Assembly: GCA_026692705.1 (NCBI GenBank)
Contig: JAPLOE010000213.1
Coordinates: 1-64,000 of the forward strand
Source of the DNA: Planctomycetota bacterium
GTDB taxonomy: Bacteria > Planctomycetota > UBA1135 > GCA-002686595
Reading direction: 5' to 3'
Length of the DNA stretch: 64,000 nucleotides
This document shows positions 37,730 to 47,949 of the stretch, one piece after another. Position numbers and translations under genes: made by a program. Below the pieces are notes generated by a model. That model searched no databases. It was not told where the DNA came from and worked only from the letters and a program-made list of their open reading frames with translations. Every line of letters starts with the position of its first letter. The stretch's first letter is position 1.

Positions 37730-39279
37730 CGCAACACGACGCGCTGCCAGATCGAGAACGACTTGACCGCGCCGTGGTCGCCGCGAGCGGCGTCCCAGAT
37801 CGCGAAGGCAACGACCAGCGGCTCGCGGGCGAGCTCGACCGCCCGGCCATCGTCGGACGCGAGCGCGCGCACGAACACGACGTTCCATTCCGATCCTGTG
37901 TGGCATGCGACGGTGCGCAAGTCGCCCTCGCGCTGCTCCGTCGCGCCTGCACCAGTGCCCTCGAGCTCGGCCGCGTTGCCTCCGGAGAGCGCTCCGCCAG
38001 GCGCGGGCAGGTACAGCGGCGCCACGTCGGCGCGCGCGGCCTCCGCGAGCGGATCCCGCAGCAAATGCGGCGCGGACTCGACGAGGTCGAGCACTCCGAG
38101 CAGGTCGACGGCGCTGCGTGCGCGCCAGTGCCACAGGTTGATCGGATGCTGTTCCGCGCCCATCCCCGCGAGCGGAGGCGCGGCCTCGTTCGAGAGCGCG
38201 ACCGCCGCGCCATCGAGCCGCGGCTCCTCGCGCTCGACCGACAGGCTGTCGTCGCGCGTCGGATCGCTCCAGCGCAACCGCAGCGCAAGCTCGCGCCCGT
38301 CGTGCAGCGCCGCCACGCGCACGCTGAACACGGCGTCGTCGCGCCACGCGATCGGCGCCAGCGTCACCTCGAGTTCCTGCGCGTCCTTCCAGCGTTCGTC
38401 GAGCCCGTTCGTCGGCAGTTTTCCGTCGCTGCGCCGCGCGACGAGCTCTCCCGAACGCTGCACGAGCCGCTCTTCGCTGGCCTGCGGGATCAGGCTCGCC
38501 GTATAGGTCGCGAGCGCCGCCAGATCAGCCTGCGGCAACTCGAACGACGGCATCGCGCTGCCCGGCATCCCGCATGCGATGCGTGTGGCGAGCGCCTCGA
38601 AGCTCGCACCGCCCTTCAGCGCGCCCGCGGTGAAATCCCTCGGCCAGTTCAGCGAGCCGTCCTCGTTCCAGCGCGGCTCGAGCCCGAGCCCACGCCCGTT
38701 TTCCCCGTGGCAACGCGCGCAATTCTCGCGGTACAGCGTCTTGCCACGCGCCAACACGCCCGCGTTCGGCGTGACTCGCGCCGGAGCGGCGAATCGCGGC
38801 CCCGCGTGCACCAAGTGCGTCGCCCGTTCGCGCGCACCTTCGAGATCGAGCGCCTCACCCGCCGCGAGTGCCTCGACCTCGAAACGCCGCTCGGCACCGA
38901 GCTCGACCAGCTCGAGCACGTGCCCCGCGAGCGCCTCGACGGCCTCGTCACCGAGCCACTCCCACGACGGCATCGCGCTGCCCGGCATTCCGCGCCGCAA
39001 GGTCGCCGCGATGTCCTCACGCACCGGTCGCCCGTCGCGCGCGCTCGTCAGCCGCAGGCGCCCGTCCGAGAACCGACGCGGCGGCGGGAACAACGAGGCT
39101 GCGACCCGACCGTCGGCTTCGCCTGCGGGGCCGTGACAAGCCGCGCAATGCTCCGCAAACAGCCGGGCCGCAAGCTCGCGCCGATCCTCAACACCGCTTC
39201 CGTCGGGAGCCAGCGCGACACAGGACGCGAGCGCGATGACCCACGGAACGGCAAGTTGGAACGGACGCGAGCGCAACAT
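37726..39279 (-). CDS. Di-heme c-type cytochrome with C-terminal ethylbenzene-dehydrogenase-like heme domain
   Basis: Two CxxCH motifs (CAACH, CARCH); C-terminal TEQREGDLRTVACHTGSEWNVVFVRAL...LVVAFAIWDAARGD resembles the EBDH gamma-type domain. Confidence 0.8.
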   Translation of the reverse strand: MLRSRPFQLAVPWVIALASCVALAPDGSGVEDRRELAARLFAEHCAACHGPAGEADGRVAASLFPPPRRFSDGRLRLTSARDGRPVREDIAATLRRGMPGSAMPSWEWLGDEAVEALAGHVLELVELGAERRFEVEALAAGEALDLEGARERATHLVHAGPRFAAPARVTPNAGVLARGKTLYRENCARCHGENGRGLGLEPRWNEDGSLNWPRDFTAGALKGGASFEALATRIACGMPGSAMPSFELPQADLAALATYTASLIPQASEERLVQRSGELVARRSDGKLPTNGLDERWKDAQELEVTLAPIAWRDDAVFSVRVAALHDGRELALRLRWSDPTRDDSLSVEREEPRLDGAAVALSNEAAPPLAGMGAEQHPINLWHWRARSAVDLLGVLDLVESAPHLLRDPLAEAARADVAPLYLPAPGGALSGGNAAELEGTGAGATEQREGDLRTVACHTGSEWNVVFVRALASDDGRAVELAREPLVVAFAIWDAARGDHGAVKSFSIWQRVVLR

Positions 39280-39328
39280 CGGAGTTCCCCCCCGCACAAG
39301 CAGGCAGTTGGAGCCTCATCGTCCTAGA

Positions 39329-40828
<1,500 letters not shown>

Positions 40829-40837
40829 GCGCGCGCG

Positions 40838-42022
40838 TCACGGCAAGTACGTGACCTCGATGGCGCCGGAGAGGTTCGAGCCGGAGCCGCTGGGGAGGTT
40901 GTCGCGGAACCAGAACTGGTAGAACCAGCTGCGGCCGGCGGTGATCGGGCCGACGGCGGCCGTGCCGGCGAAATCGATCGTTTGTGAGGTGAAGCCGGTG
41001 GAGTCGGTGGTGTGCAACGAGCCGAGGCGCTGCAAGCCCGGAGAGAATGGCGAAATGCAGAGGTAGCCGTCGCCGAAGGGAATGCGCGTACGGCGCATGC
41101 CGAACAGGAACTGGCCGGGATGTGCGGGAGGTGCGGCGTGCACTTCCAGCAGGGCGTTCGCGGCGCTGATCGAGAGACTTCCCGAGAGGCGCAGGGTCGC
41201 CATCGCACCCGAGGAATTCATCGTGCTGCTGCAATAATTCGTGCCGAGGCCGCTGTCAGGATCGAGCGGCGCCCCGGAGCTCTCCCAGGTCGGGTCGCTC
41301 GCCTCGGCGGAACTCGTCCAGCCCAGTCGACCGTGGTGCCCGAGTCCGGAGGAATCGCTCGCTACCTGCCCGGCGCCTTCGTCAAAACGCCAATAGGCAA
41401 CGAGCCCGGCCTGCGGCACGACGAGCGAACGATTCCAGTTCGCCGCGATCTCCGTCTGCGTGCGCGGATGGTTCCAGATGCGCACCTCGTCGATGCGGCC
41501 GCGGAAATACTCGTTCTGGAGCGTGACGGGCAGGCCGGCGCCGATGCACAGGTCCCTCGGCGGGTTGTGCGTCAACGCTCCCATGCTGTGGGGCGTGCTC
41601 GCGACCCGCACGCCATCGACGAAGAACTCCGCGTGGTCGGTGGCCCAGACACCGGCGAAATGGTGCCACTGACCGTTGTAGACGGTGTGCGGCTGCGGGT
41701 CGGTCGCGCTCTCAAGAAATTGCGAGTCGCGGGTGGCCATGATCTGCATGCGCGCGTCGTTGTCCTGATCGGCCGCCAGGAAGTAGGCGTCGATCTCGCC
41801 CTTGCGCAAGAGCCGCGTGTTCCAGTCCTGCGGGCCATCGAGCCGCGCCCAGAGCTCGATCGTGATCTGGCCGGGTTCGAGCGCCGCCGTGCGCCCGACG
41901 TTGACGAAGTCGTTGACGCCGTCGAAGGCGAGGCAGCCGCCGCCGCCCGATTGCGCGAGACCGGGGAGCGCGAGGCCGAAAGAGCCGACGAGCGACAGAA
42001 CGATGTGCGACGAGCGGAACAT
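40838..42022 (-). CDS. Secreted LamG/concanavalin-like protein with C-terminal YC...TYxP module
   Basis: LAFDGVNDFVNVG...ITIELWARLDG...WHHFAGVW..FFVDGV LamG pattern; tail NYCSSTMNSSG...WFRDNLPSGSGSNLSGAIEVTYLP. Confidence 0.85.
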   Translation of the reverse strand: MFRSSHIVLSLVGSFGLALPGLAQSGGGGCLAFDGVNDFVNVGRTAALEPGQITIELWARLDGPQDWNTRLLRKGEIDAYFLAADQDNDARMQIMATRDSQFLESATDPQPHTVYNGQWHHFAGVWATDHAEFFVDGVRVASTPHSMGALTHNPPRDLCIGAGLPVTLQNEYFRGRIDEVRIWNHPRTQTEIAANWNRSLVVPQAGLVAYWRFDEGAGQVASDSSGLGHHGRLGWTSSAEASDPTWESSGAPLDPDSGLGTNYCSSTMNSSGAMATLRLSGSLSISAANALLEVHAAPPAHPGQFLFGMRRTRIPFGDGYLCISPFSPGLQRLGSLHTTDSTGFTSQTIDFAGTAAVGPITAGRSWFYQFWFRDNLPSGSGSNLSGAIEVTYLP

Positions 42023-42142
42023 GGTGCGATTGCCTCCCGACTCTCTGTATGCGGCAGGCGGTCAAGACGCAGAAGCTGGCGGAAGTTCGCAGGATCCACG
42101 CACGTCGCCCGGACGCCGCGCCGGGGCGAGCCGGGGGCAAGT

Positions 42143-42182
42143 GGACGAAACGTAAAGCGTCAACGCTGGACGAAGTGTCAAC
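42143..42182 (+). repeat. Tandem degenerate repeat GGACGAA...GTCAAC, candidate activator site
   Basis: GGACGAA at 42143-42149 and 42168-42174; GTCAAC at 42159-42164 and 42177-42182. Confidence 0.4.
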
Positions 42183-42230
42183 AGGGGCGCGGGAACGGTC
42201 CCCGCGGGGCCTGGAAGCGTGCTCGGGGCG

Positions 42231-42246
42231 TGGCACGGCGCTTGAT
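42231..42246 (+). promoter_or_regulatory. Sigma-54-like promoter (TGGCACGgcgcTTGAT)
   Basis: Exact -24 TGGCACG and TTG at -12, but GA instead of the invariant GC; 53 bp before ATG 42299. Confidence 0.45.
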
Positions 42247-42298
42247 TTGGAAGAGGGAGCGACTGGACGGTCGCACACCCTTCGGAGACCACGCCACG

Positions 42299-43702
42299 AT
42301 GATCCTCAAGCAGTACTACCTCGGTTGCCTCGCCCACGCTTCGTACCTGATCGCCGATGAGCGCACGAAGGTCGCGGCGGTGATCGACCCGCAGCGCGAC
42401 GTCGGACAGTACATCGACGAGGCGGCGAAGCTCGGGCTCGAGATCCGGCACGTGATCCTGACGCACTTCCATGCGGACTTCGTCGCGGGGCATCTCGAGC
42501 TGCGCCGGCGCACGGGCGCGCGCATCTACCTGGGCGCGCGGGCGAAGGCCGAATACGAATTCACGGCGCTGAAGGACGGCGATGCACTCGAGTTCGGCGA
42601 CGTGCGGCTCGCGATCCTCGAGACGCCGGGCCACACGCCCGAGGGCATCTCGATCGTCGTGCACGACCTCGCGAAGAGCACGCGCGCGCCACATGCGGTG
42701 CTCACTGGCGATACGCTGTTCATCGGCGACGTCGGGCGGCCGGACCTGCTCGCGTCGATCGGCGTGACGGCGAACGAGCTCGGCTCGATGCTGTACGACT
42801 CGCTGCACGAGAAGCTGCTGAAGCTCCCGGACGAGACGCTGGTGTATCCGGCACACGGCGCGGGCTCGATGTGCGGCAAGCGCCTGTCGAGCGAGAGCGT
42901 GTCGACCCTCGGCGAGCAACGCCGCTACAACTACGCGCTGCAACCGATGAAGCGCGAGGAGTTCATCGCGCTCGTCACGGCGGACCAGCCCGACGCGCCG
43001 GCGTACTTCGTCTACAACGCGACGCTCAACCGCAAGGAACGCGACGTGCTCGACCAGCAGCTCGAGCAGGCGCTGCGGCCGCTCGCGATCGACAGCGTGA
43101 TGCTGCTCGTCAACCAGGGCGCTCAACTGGTCGACGTGCGGCCGGCGGCGGATTTCGCGGGCGGGCACCTCGTCGGCAGCATCAACATCAGCCTCGAAGG
43201 CAGCTTCGCGACGTGGAGCGGTTCGCTGCTCGATCCGGCGAAGCTCGTGGTCGTGATCGCGGAGCCCGGGCGCGAAGGCGAGGCCGCGCTGCGGCTGGGT
43301 CGCATCGGGTTCGAGCGGGTCGCGGGCTTCCTCGACGGTGGCATGGCAGCGCTCGCGGCTCGGCCGGAGCTCGTCGCGCGCACGCGCCGCGTCACGGTGC
43401 AGGCGCTCGCAGAGCGGCTCGCTCAGCCGGAGGCGCCGCTCGTGCTCGACGTGCGCACGCCGGCCGAATGGAACTCCGGCCACATCGACGGTGCGGTGCA
43501 CATTCCGCTGCAACGGCTGCAGCAGCGTCTGTCCGAGCTCGACCGCTCGCGCGAGCTCGCGATCATCTGCCGCACGGGCTACCGCTCGTCGGCCGCCGCG
43601 AGCCTGCTCGCGAACGCCGGCTTCACGTCGCTCGCCGACGTCGTCGGCGGAATGGAAGCATGGAATCGGCGGAACGGCGCGACGCCCGCGGTCGGCGCCT
43701 AG
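42299..43702 (+). CDS. MBL-fold hydrolase fused to two rhodanese domains (persulfide dioxygenase/Blh-like)
   Basis: THFHADFVAGH...GHTPEGISIVV...TGDTLFIGDVGRPDLL; rhodanese 1 lacks Cys (VVIAEPGREGE), rhodanese 2 has IICRTGYRSS. Confidence 0.92.
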   Translation: MILKQYYLGCLAHASYLIADERTKVAAVIDPQRDVGQYIDEAAKLGLEIRHVILTHFHADFVAGHLELRRRTGARIYLGARAKAEYEFTALKDGDALEFGDVRLAILETPGHTPEGISIVVHDLAKSTRAPHAVLTGDTLFIGDVGRPDLLASIGVTANELGSMLYDSLHEKLLKLPDETLVYPAHGAGSMCGKRLSSESVSTLGEQRRYNYALQPMKREEFIALVTADQPDAPAYFVYNATLNRKERDVLDQQLEQALRPLAIDSVMLLVNQGAQLVDVRPAADFAGGHLVGSINISLEGSFATWSGSLLDPAKLVVVIAEPGREGEAALRLGRIGFERVAGFLDGGMAALAARPELVARTRRVTVQALAERLAQPEAPLVLDVRTPAEWNSGHIDGAVHIPLQRLQQRLSELDRSRELAIICRTGYRSSAAASLLANAGFTSLADVVGGMEAWNRRNGATPAVGA

Positions 43703-43739
43703 AGAACCTCTCCCCTACCCAACTCGAGGAACTCCTCTC

Positions 43740-44207
43740 ATGACCCTGGATTGGCCTTTCTGGATCGCCGGAGCGTGCATCGGTGGCTTCGTGCCGCTCT
43801 TCGCGCTCGTTTCCGGCAAGTTGCTCGGCATCTCGTCGGGCTATTCGGAGCTGTGCTCGATCGCGAAGCCCGCGGGACCGGAGCGCTGGAAGCTCTGGTT
43901 CGCGCTCGGGCTGCCGCTCGGCGGTTTCGCGGCGTCGGGACTCGCAGGCACGCACAGGCTCGAGACGGTCGCCGAACCGGTGCGAGCCGCGCTCGGGGTC
44001 GGTGACGTCGCAACTCTCGCGTTGCTCGTCGTCGGCGGAGCGCTGATCGGGTACGGCGCGCGCACGGCCGGCGGCTGCACGAGCGGCCATTCGATCGTCG
44101 GCCTCGCGCTCGGCGCGAAGTCGAGCCTCGTCGCGACGCTCGGCTTCATGGCAGGAGGTTTCGCGGCGACGTGGGCGTTGGTCGCATTGACCGGAGGTGC
44201 CGCGTGA
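43740..44207 (+). CDS. YeeE/YedE (TsuA/PmpA-like) sulfur transport half-protein
   Basis: GYGARTAGGCTSGHSIVGLALGAKSSLVAT. Confidence 0.88.
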   Translation: MTLDWPFWIAGACIGGFVPLFALVSGKLLGISSGYSELCSIAKPAGPERWKLWFALGLPLGGFAASGLAGTHRLETVAEPVRAALGVGDVATLALLVVGGALIGYGARTAGGCTSGHSIVGLALGAKSSLVATLGFMAGGFAATWALVALTGGAA

Positions 44208-44617
44208 AGGCGCTCGTTTTCGTGGCGAGCGGAGCCCTGTTCGGCTTTCTGCTCTCGGCCGCACGCGCGACGGACTACACCGCGATCCACGGCATGTTCC
44301 TCCTGAAGGACCTGCACCTGTTCGGCGTGATCGGCGTCGCGGTGGCGACGGCCGCGCTCGGGCTGTGGCTCGTGAGGAGAGCGGGAGTTCGCGCGCTCGG
44401 TGGCACGCCGATCTCGCTCGCGCACAAGCCCTTCCACAACGCGGTTTTCGCGGGGGGAATCGTGTTCGGGATCGGCTGGGCGCTCTCGGGCACTTGCCCA
44501 GGCACGGCGCTCGCGCAACTCGGCGAAGGCAAGGCGTACGCGCTCGCCACGGTGCTCGGCATCGTCGGCGGCACGTGGCTGCGGCAACGACAGACCAGTC
44601 CCCCGAAGGTCGCGTAG
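44204..44617 (+). CDS. YeeE/YedE (PmpB-like) sulfur transport half-protein
   Basis: GGIVFGIGWALSGTCPGTALAQLGEGK; GTGA overlap with the previous gene. Confidence 0.88.
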   Translation: MKALVFVASGALFGFLLSAARATDYTAIHGMFLLKDLHLFGVIGVAVATAALGLWLVRRAGVRALGGTPISLAHKPFHNAVFAGGIVFGIGWALSGTCPGTALAQLGEGKAYALATVLGIVGGTWLRQRQTSPPKVA

Positions 44618-44629
44618 GAGCGCAGAACG

Positions 44630-45376
44630 ATGCTCGTCTGGCTGGGTGCACTGGCGATCGGACTGAGCCTCGGGTTGCTCGGCTCGGGCGGCTCGATCTT
44701 CACGGTTCCGGCGCTGGTGTACCTCGCCCATCAGGACGAGAAGGTCGCGATCGCGAGCTCGCTCGGCATCGTCGCGGGCATCAGCCTGTTCGCCGCGATC
44801 CCGTACGCGCGGCGGCACGAGATCGACTGGCGCAGCGTGCTGCGTTTCGGCCTGCCCGGAATCGTGGGAACGTTCGGCGGAGCGTGGCTCGCGAAGTACG
44901 TCAGCGCGCACACGCAGCTCGCGCTGCTCGGTTTCGTGATGCTCGCGGCGTCGGTGCTGATGCTGCGCAAGCCCACAGAAAACGTCGTGGCCAAGCCGCA
45001 TCCGACCTGGATGATCGCGCTCGAAGGTCTCTGCGTAGGTGTGCTGACAGGACTCGTCGGCGTCGGAGGCGGTTTCCTGATCGTGCCAGCGCTCGTGCTG
45101 CTCGGTGGCCTGCCGATGCGCCGCGCGATCGGCACGAGCCTCGTGATCATCACGCTCAAGTCGCTCGTCGGCTTCGCGAAGTACGTCGAAGTGCTGGCGG
45201 AGCTCGATCTCAAGGTCGACTGGAATGTGCTCGCGCTGTTCACCGCGGTCGGCATAGTCGGCAGCCTGCTCGGGAGCCGCGTCTCGACCGTCGTGCCCCA
45301 ACGCGCGCTGCAACGCGTGTTTTCCGCCGTGCTCGTGCTCGCCGGCGCCGGAATCCTGCTCACCCGCTGGAACTGA
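44630..45376 (+). CDS. TauE/SafE family sulfite/sulfur exporter
   Basis: GALAIGLSLGLLGSGGSIFTVPALVYL...GLVGVGGGFLIVPALVLLGGLPMRRAIGTSL. Confidence 0.9.
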   Translation: MLVWLGALAIGLSLGLLGSGGSIFTVPALVYLAHQDEKVAIASSLGIVAGISLFAAIPYARRHEIDWRSVLRFGLPGIVGTFGGAWLAKYVSAHTQLALLGFVMLAASVLMLRKPTENVVAKPHPTWMIALEGLCVGVLTGLVGVGGGFLIVPALVLLGGLPMRRAIGTSLVIITLKSLVGFAKYVEVLAELDLKVDWNVLALFTAVGIVGSLLGSRVSTVVPQRALQRVFSAVLVLAGAGILLTRWN

Positions 45377-45388
45377 GGCTTGGACAAG

Positions 45389-46801
45389 ATGAAATCCCAA
45401 TTGCTCCCGCTCGCACTAGCCCTGCCGCTCACGGGTTGCACAACGTTTGCGCCTGAGCAACCCGTGCCGCGTGCGGAGCTGCGCGCCGTTCCGGCCGTTC
45501 CCGCGGCGGCGAAGCCGGAGCCCGTGCGCGACGGAACCGTGCGCACGTTGCAGCAAGCGGTCGCACTGTGCCTCGCACGCAACCCCAACCTGTTCGAGGC
45601 CGAGGCGCGCGTGCACGGTGCGGAAGCGGCGCTCGCGCAGGCCCGCGCGGCGCTCTACCCGATGGTCGGAGCGCAACTCGCGGTCCTGTGGGCCGACGCA
45701 CCGTCGACGTACCTGTTCAAGTCGATCGACGCAGGACGATTGGGCCCGAACACGAACTTTAACGACCCGGGCTCGCTGCGCAACACGGAGGCATCGCTCG
45801 GCGCGAGCTGGAACCTGTGGCGCGGCGGCATCGATTCCGCCGGGATTCGCGCGGCGCAGCTCGGCATCGATGCCGGCACTGCGGCGCAGGACGCGGCCCG
45901 CAACGCGCTCGTCGCGGCAGTTTCGAGTACGTGGCTGGAACTGCGTGCCACGCGTGAACTCGCGGCGTCCGACGATGCGCGCGTTCGCACGCTGGAAGAG
46001 CAACTCTCGAGCGCGCGCAAGCGACTCGAGAACGGTGCGGCGCTCCGCATCGACGTTCTGTCGCTCGAAGTGCGGCTCGCGCAGGCCCAGGAACGCCGCA
46101 CGCGCACGGAGCTGGGGCGCAAGCTCGCGCTCGCTGGGCTGCGGCAGCTGCTCGCGCTCGACGATGCCGCGCCGATCGAGCCGGATGAGAGCTTGCCGGG
46201 CTCGATCACGTTGCCCGCGACACGCGAAGTCGCGCAAGGCGACGCGAAGCAGCACCGCGGCGAGCTGGTGGCGGCCCTGAGCGAGCTCGATGCTGCGAAA
46301 ACCCGCGTGGAAATGGCTCAACGCGCGTGGACGCCGCGCTTGGATCTCATGGCGCGCGTCTGGGGCGGAGAGACCGACGTCTCGCTCGACCTGCAGCGCA
46401 CGAACTCGCAAGTGGCGCTCGTGCTGTCGGTCGATGCGCTCGATGGCGGAATGCGCTCGGCGGGGCTCGCCGGTGCGCGTGCGCAGTTCGTGGCAGCCGA
46501 CGCGCGCATGCGCAGCACGGAACTCGCCGTCGCCAACGACGTCGACCGCGCGTGGTACGCGCTCGAGGAAGCCACCGCGATGCTCGACGTTGCGGAACGT
46601 GCGGAGCGGGCGGCTGCCGAGGGCCTCGGACTCGCTGCGACGTCGCTCGAGGGCGGCGCGACGACGGTCTCGCGCTATCTCGACGCCGAATCGGATCAGG
46701 CGCAGGCACGTGCCCAGCTCGTGCTCGCGCGAATTCATGTCCAGCGCGCCGGCTTCGAACTGCGTCGCGCGACGGGAACCCTGCAGGAGGTGACGTGGTG
46801 A
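45389..46801 (+). CDS. TolC-family outer membrane efflux lipoprotein
   Basis: Lipobox PLTGCTTF; duplicated OEP helices (ALCLARNPNLFEAEARVHGAEAALAQARAALYP). Confidence 0.88.
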   Translation: MKSQLLPLALALPLTGCTTFAPEQPVPRAELRAVPAVPAAAKPEPVRDGTVRTLQQAVALCLARNPNLFEAEARVHGAEAALAQARAALYPMVGAQLAVLWADAPSTYLFKSIDAGRLGPNTNFNDPGSLRNTEASLGASWNLWRGGIDSAGIRAAQLGIDAGTAAQDAARNALVAAVSSTWLELRATRELAASDDARVRTLEEQLSSARKRLENGAALRIDVLSLEVRLAQAQERRTRTELGRKLALAGLRQLLALDDAAPIEPDESLPGSITLPATREVAQGDAKQHRGELVAALSELDAAKTRVEMAQRAWTPRLDLMARVWGGETDVSLDLQRTNSQVALVLSVDALDGGMRSAGLAGARAQFVAADARMRSTELAVANDVDRAWYALEEATAMLDVAERAERAAAEGLGLAATSLEGGATTVSRYLDAESDQAQARAQLVLARIHVQRAGFELRRATGTLQEVTW

Positions 46802-47949
46802 GCGCTTCGAACCGTTGGCTGTCGTGGGCTGGCCTGGGCATCGTGCTCGGTGGCGTCGTGCTGTACGCCGGTGGTTTCCTGTCGGGCGAGCGCATCGCGC
46901 CGGGTGAAAGCGGAGCACGGCCGAAGCTCGATGCTCCCACGGAGACGACGACCGTCGTGAAGCGCAGCGTCGCGATCTTCGAGGAATCGGTGGGCACGGT
47001 GCGTTCGCGCCGCACGGTCGCGGTTTCGGCACAAGTGCCGGCGCGTGTCACACAGGTTGCGGTCGAGGCAGGCCAGGCCGTGAAGGCCGGGGACGTGCTC
47101 GCGACGCTCGACGATCGTGAATTCGCCTCGCGCGTCGCGCAGGCCAGGCAAGCCGTGCTCGCAGCCCAGAGCGGGATCGCCCGTGCGGAGCAGGCGCGGA
47201 CGCAGGCGCAAGCGCGTGCGACGCAGGCCAAGTCGGCGCGCGAGCGCACGAAGGTCCTGTTCGAGGGCGGAGCGGCGACGAGCGAGCAGCTCGAGGCCGC
47301 GGAAGCGGCGTTTTCCGGCGGCGAAGCTGCGGTGGCCGAGGGCGAGGCCGCGGTCGCGATGGCGAAGGCCGAGCACGCGCGCGCGCTGCAGATGACGAGC
47401 GAGGCGGAGGTCGCGCTCGGCTACACGCGCCTCGTCGCACCGCTCGACGGCGTCGTCGCTGAACGCAGCGTCGAGGCCGGCGATCTCGCGTTGCCGGGCC
47501 ATCCGCTGTTCGTCGTGCTCGATCCCGCGCAATTGCGGCTCGATGCGCGCGTGCGCGAGGGCCTCGTCGGACGCCTGAAGTCCGGGGATGAGCTCACGCT
47601 GCAGTTCGACACGCTCGCGGTGACCGCCAAGGGACGTGTGAGCGAGGTGCTGCCGTCCGCGGACGCGCGCAGCCGCACGTTCGAGGTGCGCGTGGACTTC
47701 GATGAAATCACCGGTGCGCGGCCGGGCATGTTCGCGCGCTTGCGCATTCCGGCCGGCGAACGCGAGGTCGTGCTCGCGCCGGCCGAGGCGATCGCCCACG
47801 TCGGTCAGCTCGCCAGCGTGATCGTCGAGGACCGCGGCGAGTGGAAGCGGCGACTGGTCACGGTCGGAGATCCGCTCGAGGATGGGCTCGTCGAGGTGCT
47901 CTCCGGCCTCGCAGGCGGCGAGCGCATCGGCCGCGGAGGCACGCGATGA
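46798..47949 (+). CDS. RND efflux periplasmic adaptor (HlyD/AcrA-like)
   Basis: VSAQVPARVTQVAVEAGQAVKAGDVLATLDDREF...GYTRLVAPLDGVVAERSVEAGDL. Confidence 0.92.
   Translation: MSASNRWLSWAGLGIVLGGVVLYAGGFLSGERIAPGESGARPKLDAPTETTTVVKRSVAIFEESVGTVRSRRTVAVSAQVPARVTQVAVEAGQAVKAGDVLATLDDREFASRVAQARQAVLAAQSGIARAEQARTQAQARATQAKSARERTKVLFEGGAATSEQLEAAEAAFSGGEAAVAEGEAAVAMAKAEHARALQMTSEAEVALGYTRLVAPLDGVVAERSVEAGDLALPGHPLFVVLDPAQLRLDARVREGLVGRLKSGDELTLQFDTLAVTAKGRVSEVLPSADARSRTFEVRVDFDEITGARPGMFARLRIPAGEREVVLAPAEAIAHVGQLASVIVEDRGEWKRRLVTVGDPLEDGLVEVLSGLAGGERIGRGGTR

Noticed and set aside
35737-39327. 1196-aa plus-strand ORF spanning aminotransferase, dipeptidase and cytochrome genes
   Set aside because: Antisense or out-of-frame to three genes with clear family motifs; composition typical of GC-rich spurious ORFs.
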